Source of the DNA: Pogonophryne albipinna
Taxonomy: Eukaryota > Chordata > Actinopteri > Perciformes > Artedidraconidae
Length of the DNA stretch: 64,000 nt
Direction of reading: 5' to 3'
Assembly: GCA_028583405.1 (NCBI GenBank)
Contig: CM053260.1
Span: 11,058,660 to 11,122,659 of the forward strand
Shown: positions 50,538-62,440 of the stretch, one piece after another
How positions within the stretch are numbered: the stretch's first letter is position 1
Layout: each line of letters begins with the position of its first letter
Notes under the pieces: model-generated
What the model was told of the DNA's origin: nothing
Database searches by the model: none
The model's input: the letters and a program-made list of their open reading frames with translations, nothing else
Translations under genes and position numbers: made by a program

Positions 50538-52388
50538 ATGGAGGCTGTATCTCCCCCTCTCTTCACCACAGCTGGCCAGATGCCTTGGTTTCTTCTGACT
50601 TTGTTAACATCCTGGACAGTCTTGTGTTCAGCAGAATTAAAGCAGACAAGGTGGCCATTATATTCCCAGACGCCAGTTCTTCTAGCTTGGAATGCCCCAA
50701 CACAGGAGTGTGGCCCGTGGCATGGCGTAACTTTATCTCTGGACCAGTTTGACATTGTGGCATCCCCCAATGAGGGCTTTGTCCGACAGAACCTCACAAT
50801 TTTCTATAAGGAACGCCTTGGGTTGTATCCCTATTATGAGCGTAGTGGCACTGCACTGAATGGAGGCCTTCCACAGCTTGCCAGCCTCACTCAGCACTTT
50901 GAAAAAATGCCTGAAGGTTTGCAGAAATATATACGTGACCCAGTAGCGAAAGGTTTAGCTGTGATTGACTGGGAGGAGTGGCGCCCATTGTGGATTCGAA
51001 ATTGGGATATTAAAGATATCTATCGGAGTAAATCTCGTGAAATGGTGGCCCAAAAGAACCCAAAGTGGACTCCAGAACAAGTGGGAAAAGTTGCACAGCA
51101 GGAATTTGAGCTGTCTGCTCGCAAATTTATGCTTGAGACTCTGAAACTTGCCAAGAGTTTGAGGCCAAATCAGCTGTGGGGCTTCTACCTGTTTCCAGAT
51201 TGCTACAACCATGACTACAGGAATGGCCTGAAGAACTACACAGGACGCTGTCCAGTTGTGGAAATGGGCCGCAATGATCAACTTAACTGGTTGTGGATGG
51301 ACTGTACAGCATTCTTCCCGTCTATATACATGGGCTCCGTTCTTGCCTCTACAAATTATGGGCGCCTCTTTGTCCGGAACAGGGTGAAGGAGGCCATGCG
51401 ACTAGCATCGGTTGGGGATGGATTAGCACGGCCAGTTTTCGTTTATACCCGCCCTTCTTACATGAGTCAGATGACCCTTCTATCTCAAGTAAGTTGGCTG
51501 GAGCCAAAGTTAATCAAGTACAGGAGGCTTATACATTTATTATGTTATCTAGAAGTTCAGTTATTATATTTAACCTTACATCGGAGGATACAGTTGCCAC
51601 ACATTGCTGGAGATACACAAGATAACAACATTAGGTATTGTTTTAGTTTTGGGGCTCCGCTAACACCACTTGAATGTTTGATGGTTAGATAAAATACCGA
51701 TAACACTTTGTTAAAAGTGTATTAGCTAAGCGACCATTCAAATTATTTAATTGACTCAAATGTACCTGTGTGATAATATCAACATCATTGTACTGTACAC
51801 CACTGAACTGTTTATGTAAATGTTGTGTAGACAGATTTGGTCTCCACCATTGGAGAGAGTATTGCTCTCGGGGCTGCAGGTCTGATCTTCTGGGGGGACA
51901 CCTCCTATGCAAGCAGCAGCGTAAGTGTCACTCCCTCTTTGCTTCTGTGCTGAATAGTGTAGGTTTGGCATTAACATAATGTTTGTTTTTTCTGCGTGCA
52001 GGCCAGCTGCACCATCCTAAATGATTATCTCCAGGGACAGCTGGGCCGGTACCTCCTCAACGTGACTACAGCTGCTGAACAGTGCAGTCAGGTGCTCTGT
52101 AAGTCCCATGGCCGCTGTCTGCGCAAAATATCAGACAACGACGTGTACCTGCATCTCAGCCCCTTAACTCACAGCATCACGAGTCAGGGTGGCCAGCTGA
52201 AGGTTACAGGCGTGCCTGGCCCAGCTGAGCTGGATTTTTTCCGCACACACTTCCAGTGCCAATGCTACGGTGGGTACAGGGGTGAGGCCTGTGCTGAGAA
52301 AGAGGGGCAGAATAGAGCTTCCTCTGTCTTAGGGACCTGGCCTCTTTGCCTTTTACTCCCACTAGGACTCCTCACTTTACTATACTGA
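50538..52388 (+). CDS. hyal2: HYAL2, GPI-anchored hyaluronidase
   Basis: Three coding exons, 50538-51488, 51831-51920 and 52002-52388, total 1428 bases, 475 residues; human HYAL2 has 473. An N-terminal signal peptide (PWFLLTLLTSWTVLCSA) is followed by the glycoside hydrolase 56 barrel with the catalytic motif AVIDWEEWRP (Asp144, Glu146). Other family blocks are LWGFYLFPDCYNHDY and DLVSTIGESIALGAAG. A C-terminal Cys-rich EGF-like module (CQCYGGYRGEAC) ends in a hydrophobic tail (LCLLLPLGLLTLLY) typical of GPI attachment. HYAL2 cleaves high-molecular-mass hyaluronan at the cell surface. ATG 50538 is chosen over the in-frame 50460 because an acceptor-like CTCAAG lies between. HYAL1 and HYAL3 are not seen nearby. 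Confidence 0.95.
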
Positions 52389-54240
52389 GGAAGCTGAGAA
52401 ACGCAAACTATTCACTGCTTCTGCCAGCTCTGAAGAGCACAGGTCAGACCTTCAACATGAAGTTGCTAAGTTATAGATATGCACTATAGAAACTGATACA
52501 TTTACAACAGCCGACACTCCCTCCTGTCATCAGAGGTGATCCCAGTATGACAGGAGACTTTTTATCCCAGCACACAGACCCATCAAACTGGAACATTTGT
52601 GTTTGACAAGCTGCACTGGCAGAGCTCCGACTTTAGGACCTCCTCCTGAAACGTATTTTCATTCATACATTTTAAAACTGTTCAACTCTTAAACTTATAT
52701 CCAATTATGTCAAAAATCTGACATATCTCTTAAAGGCCTCTTTCATGCTTCAGATTAGAAGATACTCTATACCATTGCTGCACACATGGATTTGTGGAAG
52801 TCTTACCACAGAGGACAAAATGCCTTCTTAATTAATTGTTACAGTTTTTGAGTTTTGTTTTATGATCGACACAACATGAAGTATTAACAAAAATCTTGAT
52901 GCACACCTTAAACATTGTTGTTTCTTTCTGTTGTGGAAGCCTTATGAATGAAATGTAAACAGTTTAAATCCGTGCCTTTACCATGCTATGAAGTGCTCTT
53001 CTTAATGGTTGCCTTTGTTTAGAAGTTTTGACTTTTAACAGTGTTTATCTCAGCCCTTTGCTGAGCCCTGTGCTTTATAATGATATGATTTCCATATTCC
53101 CATTAGTTTTCATTTTAATATACAAGAGGAAAGTTTGGACAGATCTGTACTAGTGAGATAAGAAAAGCTACATTTTATTTTGTTGCCAATGGTGTCTTGT
53201 AATTGACATGGAAATCAATGTGAAAACAACTTTACATGTTAAGAAAAACATTTCAGCATTTATTCACGCAGTATGTAATGATGTAATGAAAAATAATTGA
53301 TACAAATCTAACCTGGTTAGTCAAGTTTGGCCAGAATTCTTTAATATGTAAGGGAACCTTAATGTTTATGTGAACAAATAATTATAAATGTTGCTCTCAA
53401 ATATCAAAATAACCCTCGGAAATCCAGTATTGTTCTGGCTCTAAACACAATTAACAGTTTTGATTTAGGGTGTAGTTTGAGTTGCACAGCAGCTTGTGAA
53501 TGGGAGATAGCAACCATGTAGGTACATCATCATATTAGTTTATTGCCATCTACATATCTTTTCTAGACTATAGCTGGCTGAACAGTTTCATATTTATACA
53601 GTCGGCTCTGTATTTATTCTCTCTGATAACGCTCAAAAAGTAGTTTAGCTACCTAACATTTGTTAGAATACAAGGTACGTTTTACTGTTTTTCATATACC
53701 AAATACTATTGAAGTAAAATGTTTCAAGTATGCTGAAAGAATTGTAATACTGCACTTTAACTTATTTTTGTTGCAATTTATTATCTAACTCAAGTAAGTT
53801 TCCTGTCTCAGTGAAAATCAGTGGTTGTTATAAAACTATCAAAAGTCTAAAACAATGAATCTGTAATATATAATTCATGGAATTGTAAACCTTTACTTTT
53901 GTGCTACCCAACCTCGCTGTTTTGGAAGCAGCTTCAGTGTTAATTTACAAGCCTTATTTTGCCAAAAATGTATTGATGTTGTTTTTTAAAACCAAATCTG
54001 AAAGAAAACTGTTTTTTTGTTGAAAACATTTCATATTCAGTTTTTATACAAGATAATTTAATTATTTAAACAGTCATCTGAATGTATTTTTATGTATTTC
54101 TTTTTTTATGAAGCCTGGAATTAAACACATTTAACTACACATTTTATTACTAAGCAAAGAAATATGGAAATAAAGTAATGTACTGTATCTGTGTGTATCT
54201 AATGTACATGTTGTTGTACTTAAAGCACACAAAGGATATT
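52389..54240 (+). other. hyal2 3' UTR
   Basis: About 1.8 kb of AT-rich sequence without coding signal follows the stop. AATAAA at 54169-54174 is the likely end. Confidence 0.5.
54169..54174 (+). terminator. Candidate hyal2 polyadenylation signal AATAAA
   Basis: GGAAATAAAGTAATG lies about 1.78 kb past the hyal2 stop, followed by TG-rich sequence. Confidence 0.45.
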
Positions 54241-54248
54241 AATCTAAT

Positions 54249-54479
54249 TTATTTTGAGTGAACTGCATACAAAATACTTTTTAACAGATGTACACGTAGC
54301 TTCAGCAGGAAGTGACACTGTGGGTTTAGTGTTGTGTGCAGCTCTTTAAGGTCTCCGACGAGGAACAAACTAATTAAAACGTTTGTGTGTAATCGACATT
54401 CATCAACATTGCTATGCATTTCACGACTTTTTCGTGTGAGCGTTTCTATCCAGTTTTTACCTGATGATTGATCGGACAT
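54249..54479 (-). CDS. Unrecognised 76-codon open frame, divergent from abhd14a
   Basis: The frame runs on the reverse strand from ATG 54479 (MSDQSSGKNWIETL...) to a TAA that overlaps an AATAAA (54249). I do not recognise the protein. It is mostly polar with a leucine-rich second half (HFLLKLRVHLLKSIL). A plausible donor (TCATCAG|GTAAAA) lies seven codons in, so the ATG might instead start a spliced gene. It could equally be chance. Confidence 0.18.
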   Translation of the reverse strand: MSDQSSGKNWIETLTRKSREMHSNVDECRLHTNVLISLFLVGDLKELHTTLNPQCHFLLKLRVHLLKSILYAVHSK

Positions 54480-54499
54480 TTTCGTTGAAAGCTCTGGTG

Positions 54500-54658
54500 G
54501 CGTCGTGTCAGTGAGCTCATTTTCTCCTTTTTACTTTTGAAAGCTAGCTCCAGCCAGCGTCGACCTGAAGCCTCACTGCAACATCCCATCACTGGCAAGC
54601 AGCAATGCAGAAGACATGACGATAAAAAAGCAGGCAGACCTGTCTACCTGTCAGTGAA
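54500..54658 (+). other. Probable 5' noncoding exon of abhd14a
   Basis: A GC-richer stretch ends with the donor CAGTGAAG|GTGTATGAG at 54658. The next exon begins after TTTTCCTAG at 55293, giving an 18-base leader before the ATG. The start of this exon is not defined by sequence. Confidence 0.35.
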
Positions 54659-55311
54659 GGTGTATGAGAATAATCTCCTCTGTGTTGGTATGTTTTCCTC
54701 TGGTGCGGCATCCTTAAAGTCTCCTAAACCGACCTACTGTACAGAGGTTGAGCTTGTAGAAGAGCTAATGTTAGCTTATTTGCATATTTTGGCTAATTTT
54801 ATTATACAGCGAACCTACCTTAGATTTCTCGTTTTTCATCCAGGAGGTTTAACTTTCACTCAATTATTTACATGTATTGAGTTTTTCTGGATTCACTTTG
54901 TCAGTGCACAGTCAGCATCTGAGTCCTAACTGTTGAAATATTTACATTATTGACTTAATAATCCTTTAATTTAAGTGCGCTGTTTCAGACAATGTGAGCT
55001 GGAATTATTGCAAGTTTATGCTTGGATTTAGCTGTTGTGTGAACATTTGAAGAATTCCCTTTTTAGAACTGCTGAAGTAAAGAAACTAAGGAAACGGGAT
55101 TTTAAAAAAAAGAAGGGATTTTATAGTATATTTATACTTTAAACAAATATATTTAGAATGAACAACAATGGTCCTGATGGAAGTGGGGTGGCAATTTCTA
55201 TATAAAATGTCAGACAATTCAAAATACTGTATGATCAGAATCCACATGACGGGTTCTTACCTTACACAATGCACTATCTACCTATTTTCCTAGATCGTTC
55301 AACCTAACAAA

Positions 55312-58084
55312 ATGAATTTCTTGCGTAATCGTCTTGTTATCCTGGTCCTGGTGTTGTTGGCCACGTTACTGCTGTACCTGCTGCTGCCATCCATCCGACA
55401 GGGCAGCATGGAGCCGTCCCTAGACGCTCAAAGAATGGGGCTAATGGCCACCCCTCCTCCTCAAATTCCAACCATCAATGTGACTATTCGCACTGGACAG
55501 CTACCTGGGGACCCTCCACTGTTCTTCAGAGAAGCTTTACCTGTTGATGGAGCTGGACGACAGATATTGCCAAGGTAAATCGACAAGTGGAGAGAATATT
55601 TAGAATATATCTAAGCCAATAACCTGCCTTGTAATCATAACCTGAGGTGAAAAAAAGACAGCCTGTGAGGATGATATTAAAGATAGATTAAACACAGAAC
55701 GTGTTTGGTGATCGTCTTTGATAAAATCCTGATAAACTATTTTCTTTCTCTGTGCAGGCTGCAAGTGGTCCTTCTGCATGGCCAGGCCTTCACATCCAAA
55801 ACCTGGGAAGAACTTGGTACAATGGCCCTGCTGGCAACTAATGGATATCAAGCCTTAGCAATGGATCTTCCAGGTAGAACTTAAGCCTTGTTGAACATAA
55901 TCAGCACTTTATACAAAGTATAGTGATACTTGAAAATTATTAAGTCTAAAAGTGACAGATGAGAAGATTGACACAGTAATTCTGAACACACCAGGTCACT
56001 GTTGGTAATTTATATAATATATATATTGAATATTTTACATGTTGACCTAGTTTTGGTTTCATTAACTAATATTGTAGACACAAATCAGAAACAGTTTTTG
56101 ACTGCCTGATCTGAATGACGTAGTTTTTTATTTGAGTTCTGAGCAGGATACATGGGATGTTTCCCATCGCTGATATGAACAGATATTATGAATGATATAT
56201 TCTTAGATCTGGCAATAAATGTATTGTTATGCATGGTTTGCATTTTTCAGACATATTTAGTTTCTGCGTTTCCTTGTGTGCTATGCTGTCGGTACACGTG
56301 GCATTTTCTTTTAGGCTTATATTTTGTTTGGGATAGGCAGCAGAAATCATAGAGTTAGATGTCCTCAAGGAATTCCCAGCGCAACTACGAACCACAAATT
56401 CTCTGAACAGAGGTCTAATCAAACATAATAACTCAAAACACCTTTGTTTGCAGGGTTTTTCATTGAAATTCATAATGTAAAACTAAAAATCTAAAGGAAA
56501 AATATTTAAACAAAATGAAAAAAGTCAGTAGGTGTGCACACATTGAAATTATGTTCAGATTATGTTTCACAAACTGCTGTTCTTATTGAAGGATATGGAA
56601 AATCGCCGGACTCGGAGGGTTTGAAGACTGATCAAAATCGAGTGGACCTACTTTCAAGGTTCATGGAGTCTTTGGGTGTCAGGACAGCGGTGCTTGTGAG
56701 CCCCTCCATGAGCGGACATTACTCCATCCCCTTCCTCATGAAGAACACCGCTCAGCTGCAAGGCTTTATTCCCATAGCACCAGTCGGTACCCGAAGTTAC
56801 ACTCCACAGCAGTACCAAAATATTCAGGTGAGGGAAGAAGGGATTGTTTGTATATTCCAAAATAAATATATGAACATTATCAAAAAACTATTTGGTGGAC
56901 CCATTGATACAACCTATTCACTAAGGGGCCTTGTGTATGTAACCTGTCTCTTCCCCCTTAGACAGACTCTAATTGTGTCTTCTAATACCCAATGTTAATC
57001 TGGTTTATATGATTTAGTGACCTCTAGCTGTGATGTTGCAGATTGCAAACAGCTGCTTAAACAGATTTGATACTAAAATGGGTAATTCCATGTATGTAAT
57101 GATAGAAATAATGCTCTTTCTATTTCCAAAGGGAAATATTACTTTGCTTCCTTTTTCCAACTAACAAAGATTTTGAATTACCTATGTAACTTAAGACAAG
57201 GCAAGGCAAGTTTATTTATATAGCACTTTTCAACACAAGGCAATTCAAAGAAAATGGCATTTAAAATCAGTCATTAAAAAGAAAAGCTAATAAAATAAAC
57301 ATAAAAAGTCAATTAAACATTAAAAGAAAAAATACATGGATAAAAGTTACAGTGCAGTCTAAGATATGAATAGTTCAATTAAAAGCAGCGACAAAAAGAA
57401 AAGTCTTCAGCCTGGATTTAAAAGTAGTCAGAGTTGCAGCGGACCTGCAGGTTTCTGGGAGTTTGTTCCAGATATTTGGAGCATAATAACTAAACGCTGC
57501 TTCTCCATGTTTAGTTCTGACTTTGGGGACAGAAAGCTGACCAGTCCCTGAAGACCTGAGAGATCTGGATGGTTCATAATTTAGCAGGAGGTCAGAAATG
57601 TATTTTGGGCCTAAACCATTCAGTGCTTTATAAACCAGCAGCAGTATTTTGAAATCTATTCTTTGACACACAGGAAGCCAGTGTAAAGACTTCAGAACAG
57701 GAGTGATGTGATCCACTTTCTTAGTGTTTTTACAAGTAGAAAGCATCACATGTTTATGCAATTGCTATACAATACAACCTGGTACAGGTGATTTACCACC
57801 CACAGGTATTTCAGAGGACTTGTGTTGTGCGAATGTGTGAATATATTTTTTTCCCTTTATAGCCTTAAAGTTTTCCCACTCCTGTGTTATTTTCTATTTA
57901 GATTCCCACTCTAATTGTGTTTGGAGCCCTGGACACAAATCTGGGTGCCCAGTCCCACAAGAACCTCATACAACTTCCACACCACTCCGTGCTGAAGCTA
58001 GAAGGAGCTCGCCATGCATGCTACATGGACAAAACCAGAGAATTTCACCAAGGGTTGATGGACTTCCTCGGCAAACTAAAGTGA
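55312..58084 (+). CDS. abhd14a: ABHD14A, membrane-anchored alpha/beta-hydrolase
   Basis: Four exons, 55312-55574, 55758-55873, 56592-56827 and 57902-58084, sum to 798 bases, 265 residues; human ABHD14A has 271. A single N-terminal signal-anchor helix (LVILVLVLLATLLLYLLL) is followed by the hydrolase fold. LQVVLLHGQAFTSKTWEELG carries the oxyanion HG, and LVSPSMSGHYSIPFL carries the nucleophile serine in an SxSxG elbow instead of GxSxG, as in the human protein. An aspartate follows in VFGALD and the histidine in GARHACYM. Substrate is not firmly known. The ATG has a good context (AACAAAATGA). Intron 3 contains LINE copy B. Confidence 0.94.
57197..57729 (-). mobile_element. 5'-truncated CR1/L2/Rex-type LINE, copy B
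   Basis: The same C-terminal reverse-transcriptase frame and tail as copy A (21349-21958), antisense in abhd14a intron 3. The copies stay alignable through their whole shared length with scattered substitutions. Copy B stops at TTTCTTAGTGTT, about 45 bases earlier than copy A. Confidence 0.8.
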
Positions 58085-59100
58085 GATTTCTAGGGAGGCA
58101 GATGAGTTACAAAGATGGAAGCAAAAAAAAGAAGAGGAAATAGTCATGAACTCTAAATCTACATTATTCTCATATTATCTCCACCTTAAGCAAAGACCAT
58201 TGGCATGGAATTGGTTTGAATACATGTCAAAACAGCATGTAAGACCTAATTTAACATTATAGTATTTCAGATGTTTCCATTATAGAAGTATCTTTTTCAA
58301 TGTTCCATTGTGTCACCTAAAATACTAGTTCAGCTCAGCTTGATGTAATAGCTTACGTTATGTATTGTGGTGATTTTTGTTTCCTGTCTCTCTTTGCATG
58401 TAAAACATGTTATATGTTGGCTTCGCTGTTACCATTTTTGTAGGTTGCTGTAAATATGCAAATGTGCAAATGTTGCAGGTGTCTGTGTTTTAAATAGCTT
58501 CTGTTAGCCTCACATTTGAAGGATTCATATATTAAGATCTGGTAACCATTCAAGAAAACATGTTTAGCAAGACAAACAGAGTTGATACACACTGTTATAA
58601 TTAAAAAGAAGAAACCATATACAATAACATTTATTTATATGATGATGGTCATATTTAAAATATTTGCAATACGTTGGACAATCATGCAAAAAAACAAACT
58701 TAAAATGAGATGTGTGTGAGTTTAATAAAACAGAAAATGTGTGTTTTGTATGTTTCAGTTGATAAAATGCCATGATTTGGAAACCTGAGGTAATTTCTGA
58801 TGATGTGCCTTCACAAGAAATGTTCTGCCAATATAGCTGTACATGCTGAAGAAAAAACTAAAACTAACAATATTAAAGAAACATTACGATACCAACAGTG
58901 GTTGGATAAGATTAATTCCGAATTCCTTTTTTTTTTATGGTTTCATCCTGCACTAAAGGTAGATCGCCCTCTTATATGTTCCAGTTGGTCTCCATTGAAA
59001 CCGTTTGTCCATTATTTAATAACACACACCTGTACTCAAATAAACCAATCAAAAGAACAGTTTTTGTATTGCTATGTTGACATTTGTGTATAAAGTTTAA
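58085..59100 (+). other. abhd14a 3' UTR and intergenic
   Basis: AATAAA at 58724-58729 is the best poly(A) signal, giving a 3' UTR of roughly 650 bases. Nothing else was recognised. Confidence 0.4.
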
Positions 59101-59760
59101 GTCTACTCTAATCCTTAACTTAAGTAAAAGTACAAATACTATAGTCTTAAAGTACTCTATTACAAGTTAAGTAAAAGTACAAAAACTAGTAACAAAAAGT
59201 TTCATCTTAAAGTTCTAAATGTACTTATTCTGCACAATTTCCCAATAGAAAATAATATAAAGTACAAAAGTATTATCAATGTTATCAGTGAAAGTACCTT
59301 TCACAGTAGGCTATTATATAATCATGTTAATGATATGTTCCTGTTTTAAACACTTCAGTGTTATAGTTGGTCAATTTGGAGCACTTTAGATGTGAAATAC
59401 TGTTTATATTAGTAGTACAGTACTGTAGTGATGACAAAATGAAGCTTTGAATGAAGCATCGAACCACTTGGACAATTGTGTCGGAAATAGGTTCATTTCT
59501 CGAAGCTTCAGTTACAGCGACCTCTCCTGGTGAAGTGCAAGGCTGCAGTGACGCAGCTAACGTATCTTTGCCTTGAAAAATATTCGATGCACACACACAC
59601 ACTAAAACTGAATATCATGTTCTATTTGCAATTAAAGATTGATAATTGTGTGTATTGGGTTATTGAGAAGAGACTAGAGAGTGCTGGACATTTTTTTGGG
59701 AGGAGAGGGCCTTTTATCAGTTATTAAAGTTGAAAAGCAATGATTAAAATACATCCATTC

Positions 59761-59829
59761 CAGGCTTTGAACCAGCTGCGCGGAGGACATCGCCGCATTC
59801 GGGCCGCCGGCTCTACCCACTGGGCTATC
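59761..59829 (-). mobile_element. tRNA-like segment inside the hAT element
   Basis: The reverse strand reads GATAGCCCAGTGGGTAGAGC (A-box-like) and about 40 bases later GGTTCAAAGCC (B-box-like), spacing like a tRNA or SINE head. I could not fold a complete cloverleaf, so it is called a tRNA-derived fragment. Confidence 0.45.
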
Positions 59830-59965
59830 TATTCCTTGAAATGTTTAACTGTTTTTATATTACTGATAATTGTCTTTTTGTTCACAACTTCTCCACATTT
59901 CGAAGTGTTTCCCGAGCCAGAACGACCTATCTTTCTTCCTGGCTTGCTCTATAATGATATCAAAT

Positions 59966-59967
59966 GC

Positions 59968-59999
<32 letters not shown>

Positions 60000-60000
60000 C
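59966..60000. repeat. (CAA)n microsatellite
   Basis: About twelve CAA units, followed by degenerate CAA/ACA sequence to about 60030. Confidence 0.9.
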
Positions 60001-60529
60001 TCAACAGCAACAACGCAAACTACGACAACAACCCACACATTGTGCATTGTTTAGAGCGGTCATAAAGTGTTGAAGCACTCAAATTTGAAACTGTTTCAAC
60101 CTGTCACCTGTCAGAATCGAGACGAGGCAGTGCATTGAATCGCGTGAATGGACCGCGAACCGAACCAGTCAAGTGATTAATTCAGGAAATGAAGCAGTTG
60201 CTGCTTCGGACGTCACATGTCACGTGATTTGAAGTAGTTGCTGCTTCGGACGTCATATGTCACGTGATTTGAAGCAAGCTTCGAACGAGCACTGCTTCTA
60301 TGGAATAGGAAGTCCAGGGTTGAAGCTCCGTTCGAAGCTTCAGTGTCAAACTGCCATCACTACAGTACTGCATTATGCCATATCAGCATATCATGTGTTA
60401 TATTTACAAAGTTACTAGTAACTGTGGGTGTTAAATACATTTAGTTGAGTAAAAAGTACAACATTTGCCTCTGAAATGTAGAGGACTAGAATGATAAAGT
60501 AGTATTAAATGAAGGTTCTCAATTGTTTT

Positions 60530-60630
60530 TCAGCCAAGGACCCCTTACAAGATAGAGAATACACCAAGGACCCCCTCATTCTGATTTGTGATTTTGGGCT
60601 ATATAAATAAAAATTGATTTGATTTGACAT
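60530..60630 (+). mobile_element. LINE-type 3' tail
   Basis: GGGCTATATAAATAAAAATT followed by GATTTGATTTGA is the usual end of teleost L2/CR1-like LINEs and their SINE partners. The part before it (AAGGACCCC repeated) was not placed. Confidence 0.45.
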
Positions 60631-60872
60631 GTATGTCCCTTGGAATAATCTGACGTAGCCTATTTTTTACACTTCTATAGTCTTAGTTATGTGAAAGAAC
60701 AACACAAGAGAAATGTATTAGAAATATATTAGATATGTATTAAAAATATTTGCACCATCTCAACACAGAATACCCATAAAACAATCAATCAATTAGCTGC
60801 AAGTAACACTGTACCTAAACAAAATATCAAAGGGAAATCAAGACAAAAGTGATCATTTGAAGTGCATTTCAG

Positions 60873-60873
<1 letters not shown>

Positions 60874-60943
<70 letters not shown>
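60874..60943. repeat. (CA)35 microsatellite
   Basis: A pure dinucleotide run of about 70 bases. The following 60944-61700 contains nothing that I recognise. Confidence 0.95.
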
Positions 60944-60945
<2 letters not shown>

Positions 60946-61739
60946 ATGGAGATTTAAAGGGATAACTGGTCCGCTTTTCAAATCTCCGCGCGTCCCTACC
61001 AAGCTGGTTATAATACAGGAAGGAATCCAGAGCTACCAAGTAACCGTTAAACAATAATCCACTTTAATGGTAATATGACAATGCAATACAATCAATACAG
61101 TACAAATTCAATACAGTTATCTTTGGGATCCCGAATTTACCTGATGATCACGTGTGTCAGCCAGAGAAAAGAGGCTGAACACAGCGTGTGTCTGTGTTTT
61201 ATACTTGTCTTACAATGGGAGGAGTTATCTGATCCTCCCTTTTGGACCTCCTTGATTGGCAGCCCAAATATCACAAACACCTCAGATCTTAGGTTTCCCC
61301 AATCACTGTAGCTCAGCTCCATTATCTCTAGATCTAAGTTGGATGCAAACCAAGACATGCTCTCACCTTCCCCCAATCTTCCTTTGTCCTCAAAAACACA
61401 TGTCAACAGGCCCCAAATCCAGCTCACAGTTTTACACAAATTATTTCCCATTTTAAGCTTATTCATAGTTTGCTAACATGAATACATACAAATATTTCAC
61501 TACAACACACATAAAGATAACACATCAAGTGTTTCACTCTTAGTTAAATGATTTATAAAAGTCTAATCACAAAATAAATATAAACAATTGAACACATGCC
61601 TGCATTGCAACATATATCAAGTAAATTGCAAAACAACTGCAACTGCATTGCTACAATCCCAAACCACTACTTGTAATGGCAGCCAGCTCTGGACACTATT
61701 GGAGTGATGCAAGGCAGTCCATGAAGCTGATTGCTTCTC

Positions 61740-61885
61740 TCTGCAAGTGAAGACACGCAAGGTGTGGCCCTTAGTGTGGGTGGGACCTTGGACATGCTGC
61801 GTGATGTTAAAGCACTCCAATAGTGACAGAAACTCAGCAGCAAAGGTGCAGGTGCTGGAGTCCACGTGAGTAGTATTACACATGC
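61740..61885 (-). mobile_element. Fragment of a LINE endonuclease domain
   Basis: The reverse strand reads HVDSSTCTFAAEFLSLLECF and NITQHVQGPTHTKGHTLRV. This matches the APE-type endonuclease segment of Rex/CR1 LINEs, usually FLNLLDCFNLTQHVxGPTHxxGHTLDLV. It is short and has lost the surrounding domain. Confidence 0.6.
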
Positions 61886-61974
61886 CGCTTTCGTCTCATT
61901 AGTATGCATAAAAAGTGACAGATGACACGCCCCCAATTATGCAAATGAGCTAAGTCCCGCCTCCCATTGTTAGA

Positions 61975-62440
61975 GACCCTTTGATGTGAGGGGTGAGGTG
62001 TTATAACAGGTAGGTGTGAAAATCCCCCCTGTGTAGTGCCTTTGTTGTCTAATTCTTTGATGTATTGATTAAGGCAGTCTCTTTGAAGTTATGTTGTCTG
62101 GCCCCTCACACCCCTTTGTAGTCTAATTCTTTGATGTGTTGATTAAGGTAGTCTCTTTGAAGTTATGTTGTCTGGCCCCTGTCCCCTCACACCCCTTGGT
62201 AGTCTAATCCTTTGATATGAGTTGTTATAACAGATAGGTGTGAAAAGCCCCCCTGTGTAGTGCCTTTGTTGTCTAATTCTTTGATGTGTTGATTAAGGCA
62301 GTCTCTTTGGAGTTATGCTGCCTGGTCCCCTCAGGGTTGTATAATCTAATTAGCCTTTGATGTTTTGCCCTTTGAAGTGGTGTGTTATAAGCCTTTGATG
62401 TTAATCTAGGTGTCTCTTTGAAGTTATGCGTGAGACTGTC
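61975..62440. repeat. Tandem repeat with about 80-base units and a 224-base higher-order period
   Basis: The unit TCTAATTCTTTGATGTGTTG plus ATTAAGGCAGTCTCTTTGAA and GTTATGTTGTCTGGCCCCT recurs at least three times with variation. The longer block starting TTATAACAG, then TAGGTGTGAAAA, recurs at 62001 and 62225. No coding frame crosses it. Confidence 0.8.

Larger units (their letters stand above)
59426..60362. mobile_element. Non-autonomous hAT transposon with exact 8-base duplication
   Basis: Inverted termini begin TAGTGATGACA on the left and TAGTGATGGCA on the right, with GAAGCTT words just inside both. CAGTACTG occurs at 59418-59425 and again at 60363-60370, an exact 8-base target duplication as made by hAT elements. 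There is no transposase frame. The interior holds a tRNA-like segment and a CAA microsatellite. Confidence 0.85.
59105..60500 (-). repeat. TACTTTTACT-type dispersed repeat split by a hAT insertion
   Basis: The left part (59105-59417) has AACTTAAGTAAAAGTACAAA. The right part (60371-60500) has AAAGTTACTAGTAACTGTGG and AGTAAAAAGTACAACATTTG. Together they make one copy of the common fish repeat, interrupted at 59426-60362. Confidence 0.5.

Noticed and set aside
59740..60073. Frame with poly-Asn or poly-Thr run
   Set aside because: It is the translation of a (CAA)n microsatellite inside a hAT element.
61939..61946. Octamer ATGCAAAT followed by a GC-rich box
   Set aside because: A single 8-base match without a histone or other gene downstream is expected by chance in 64 kb.
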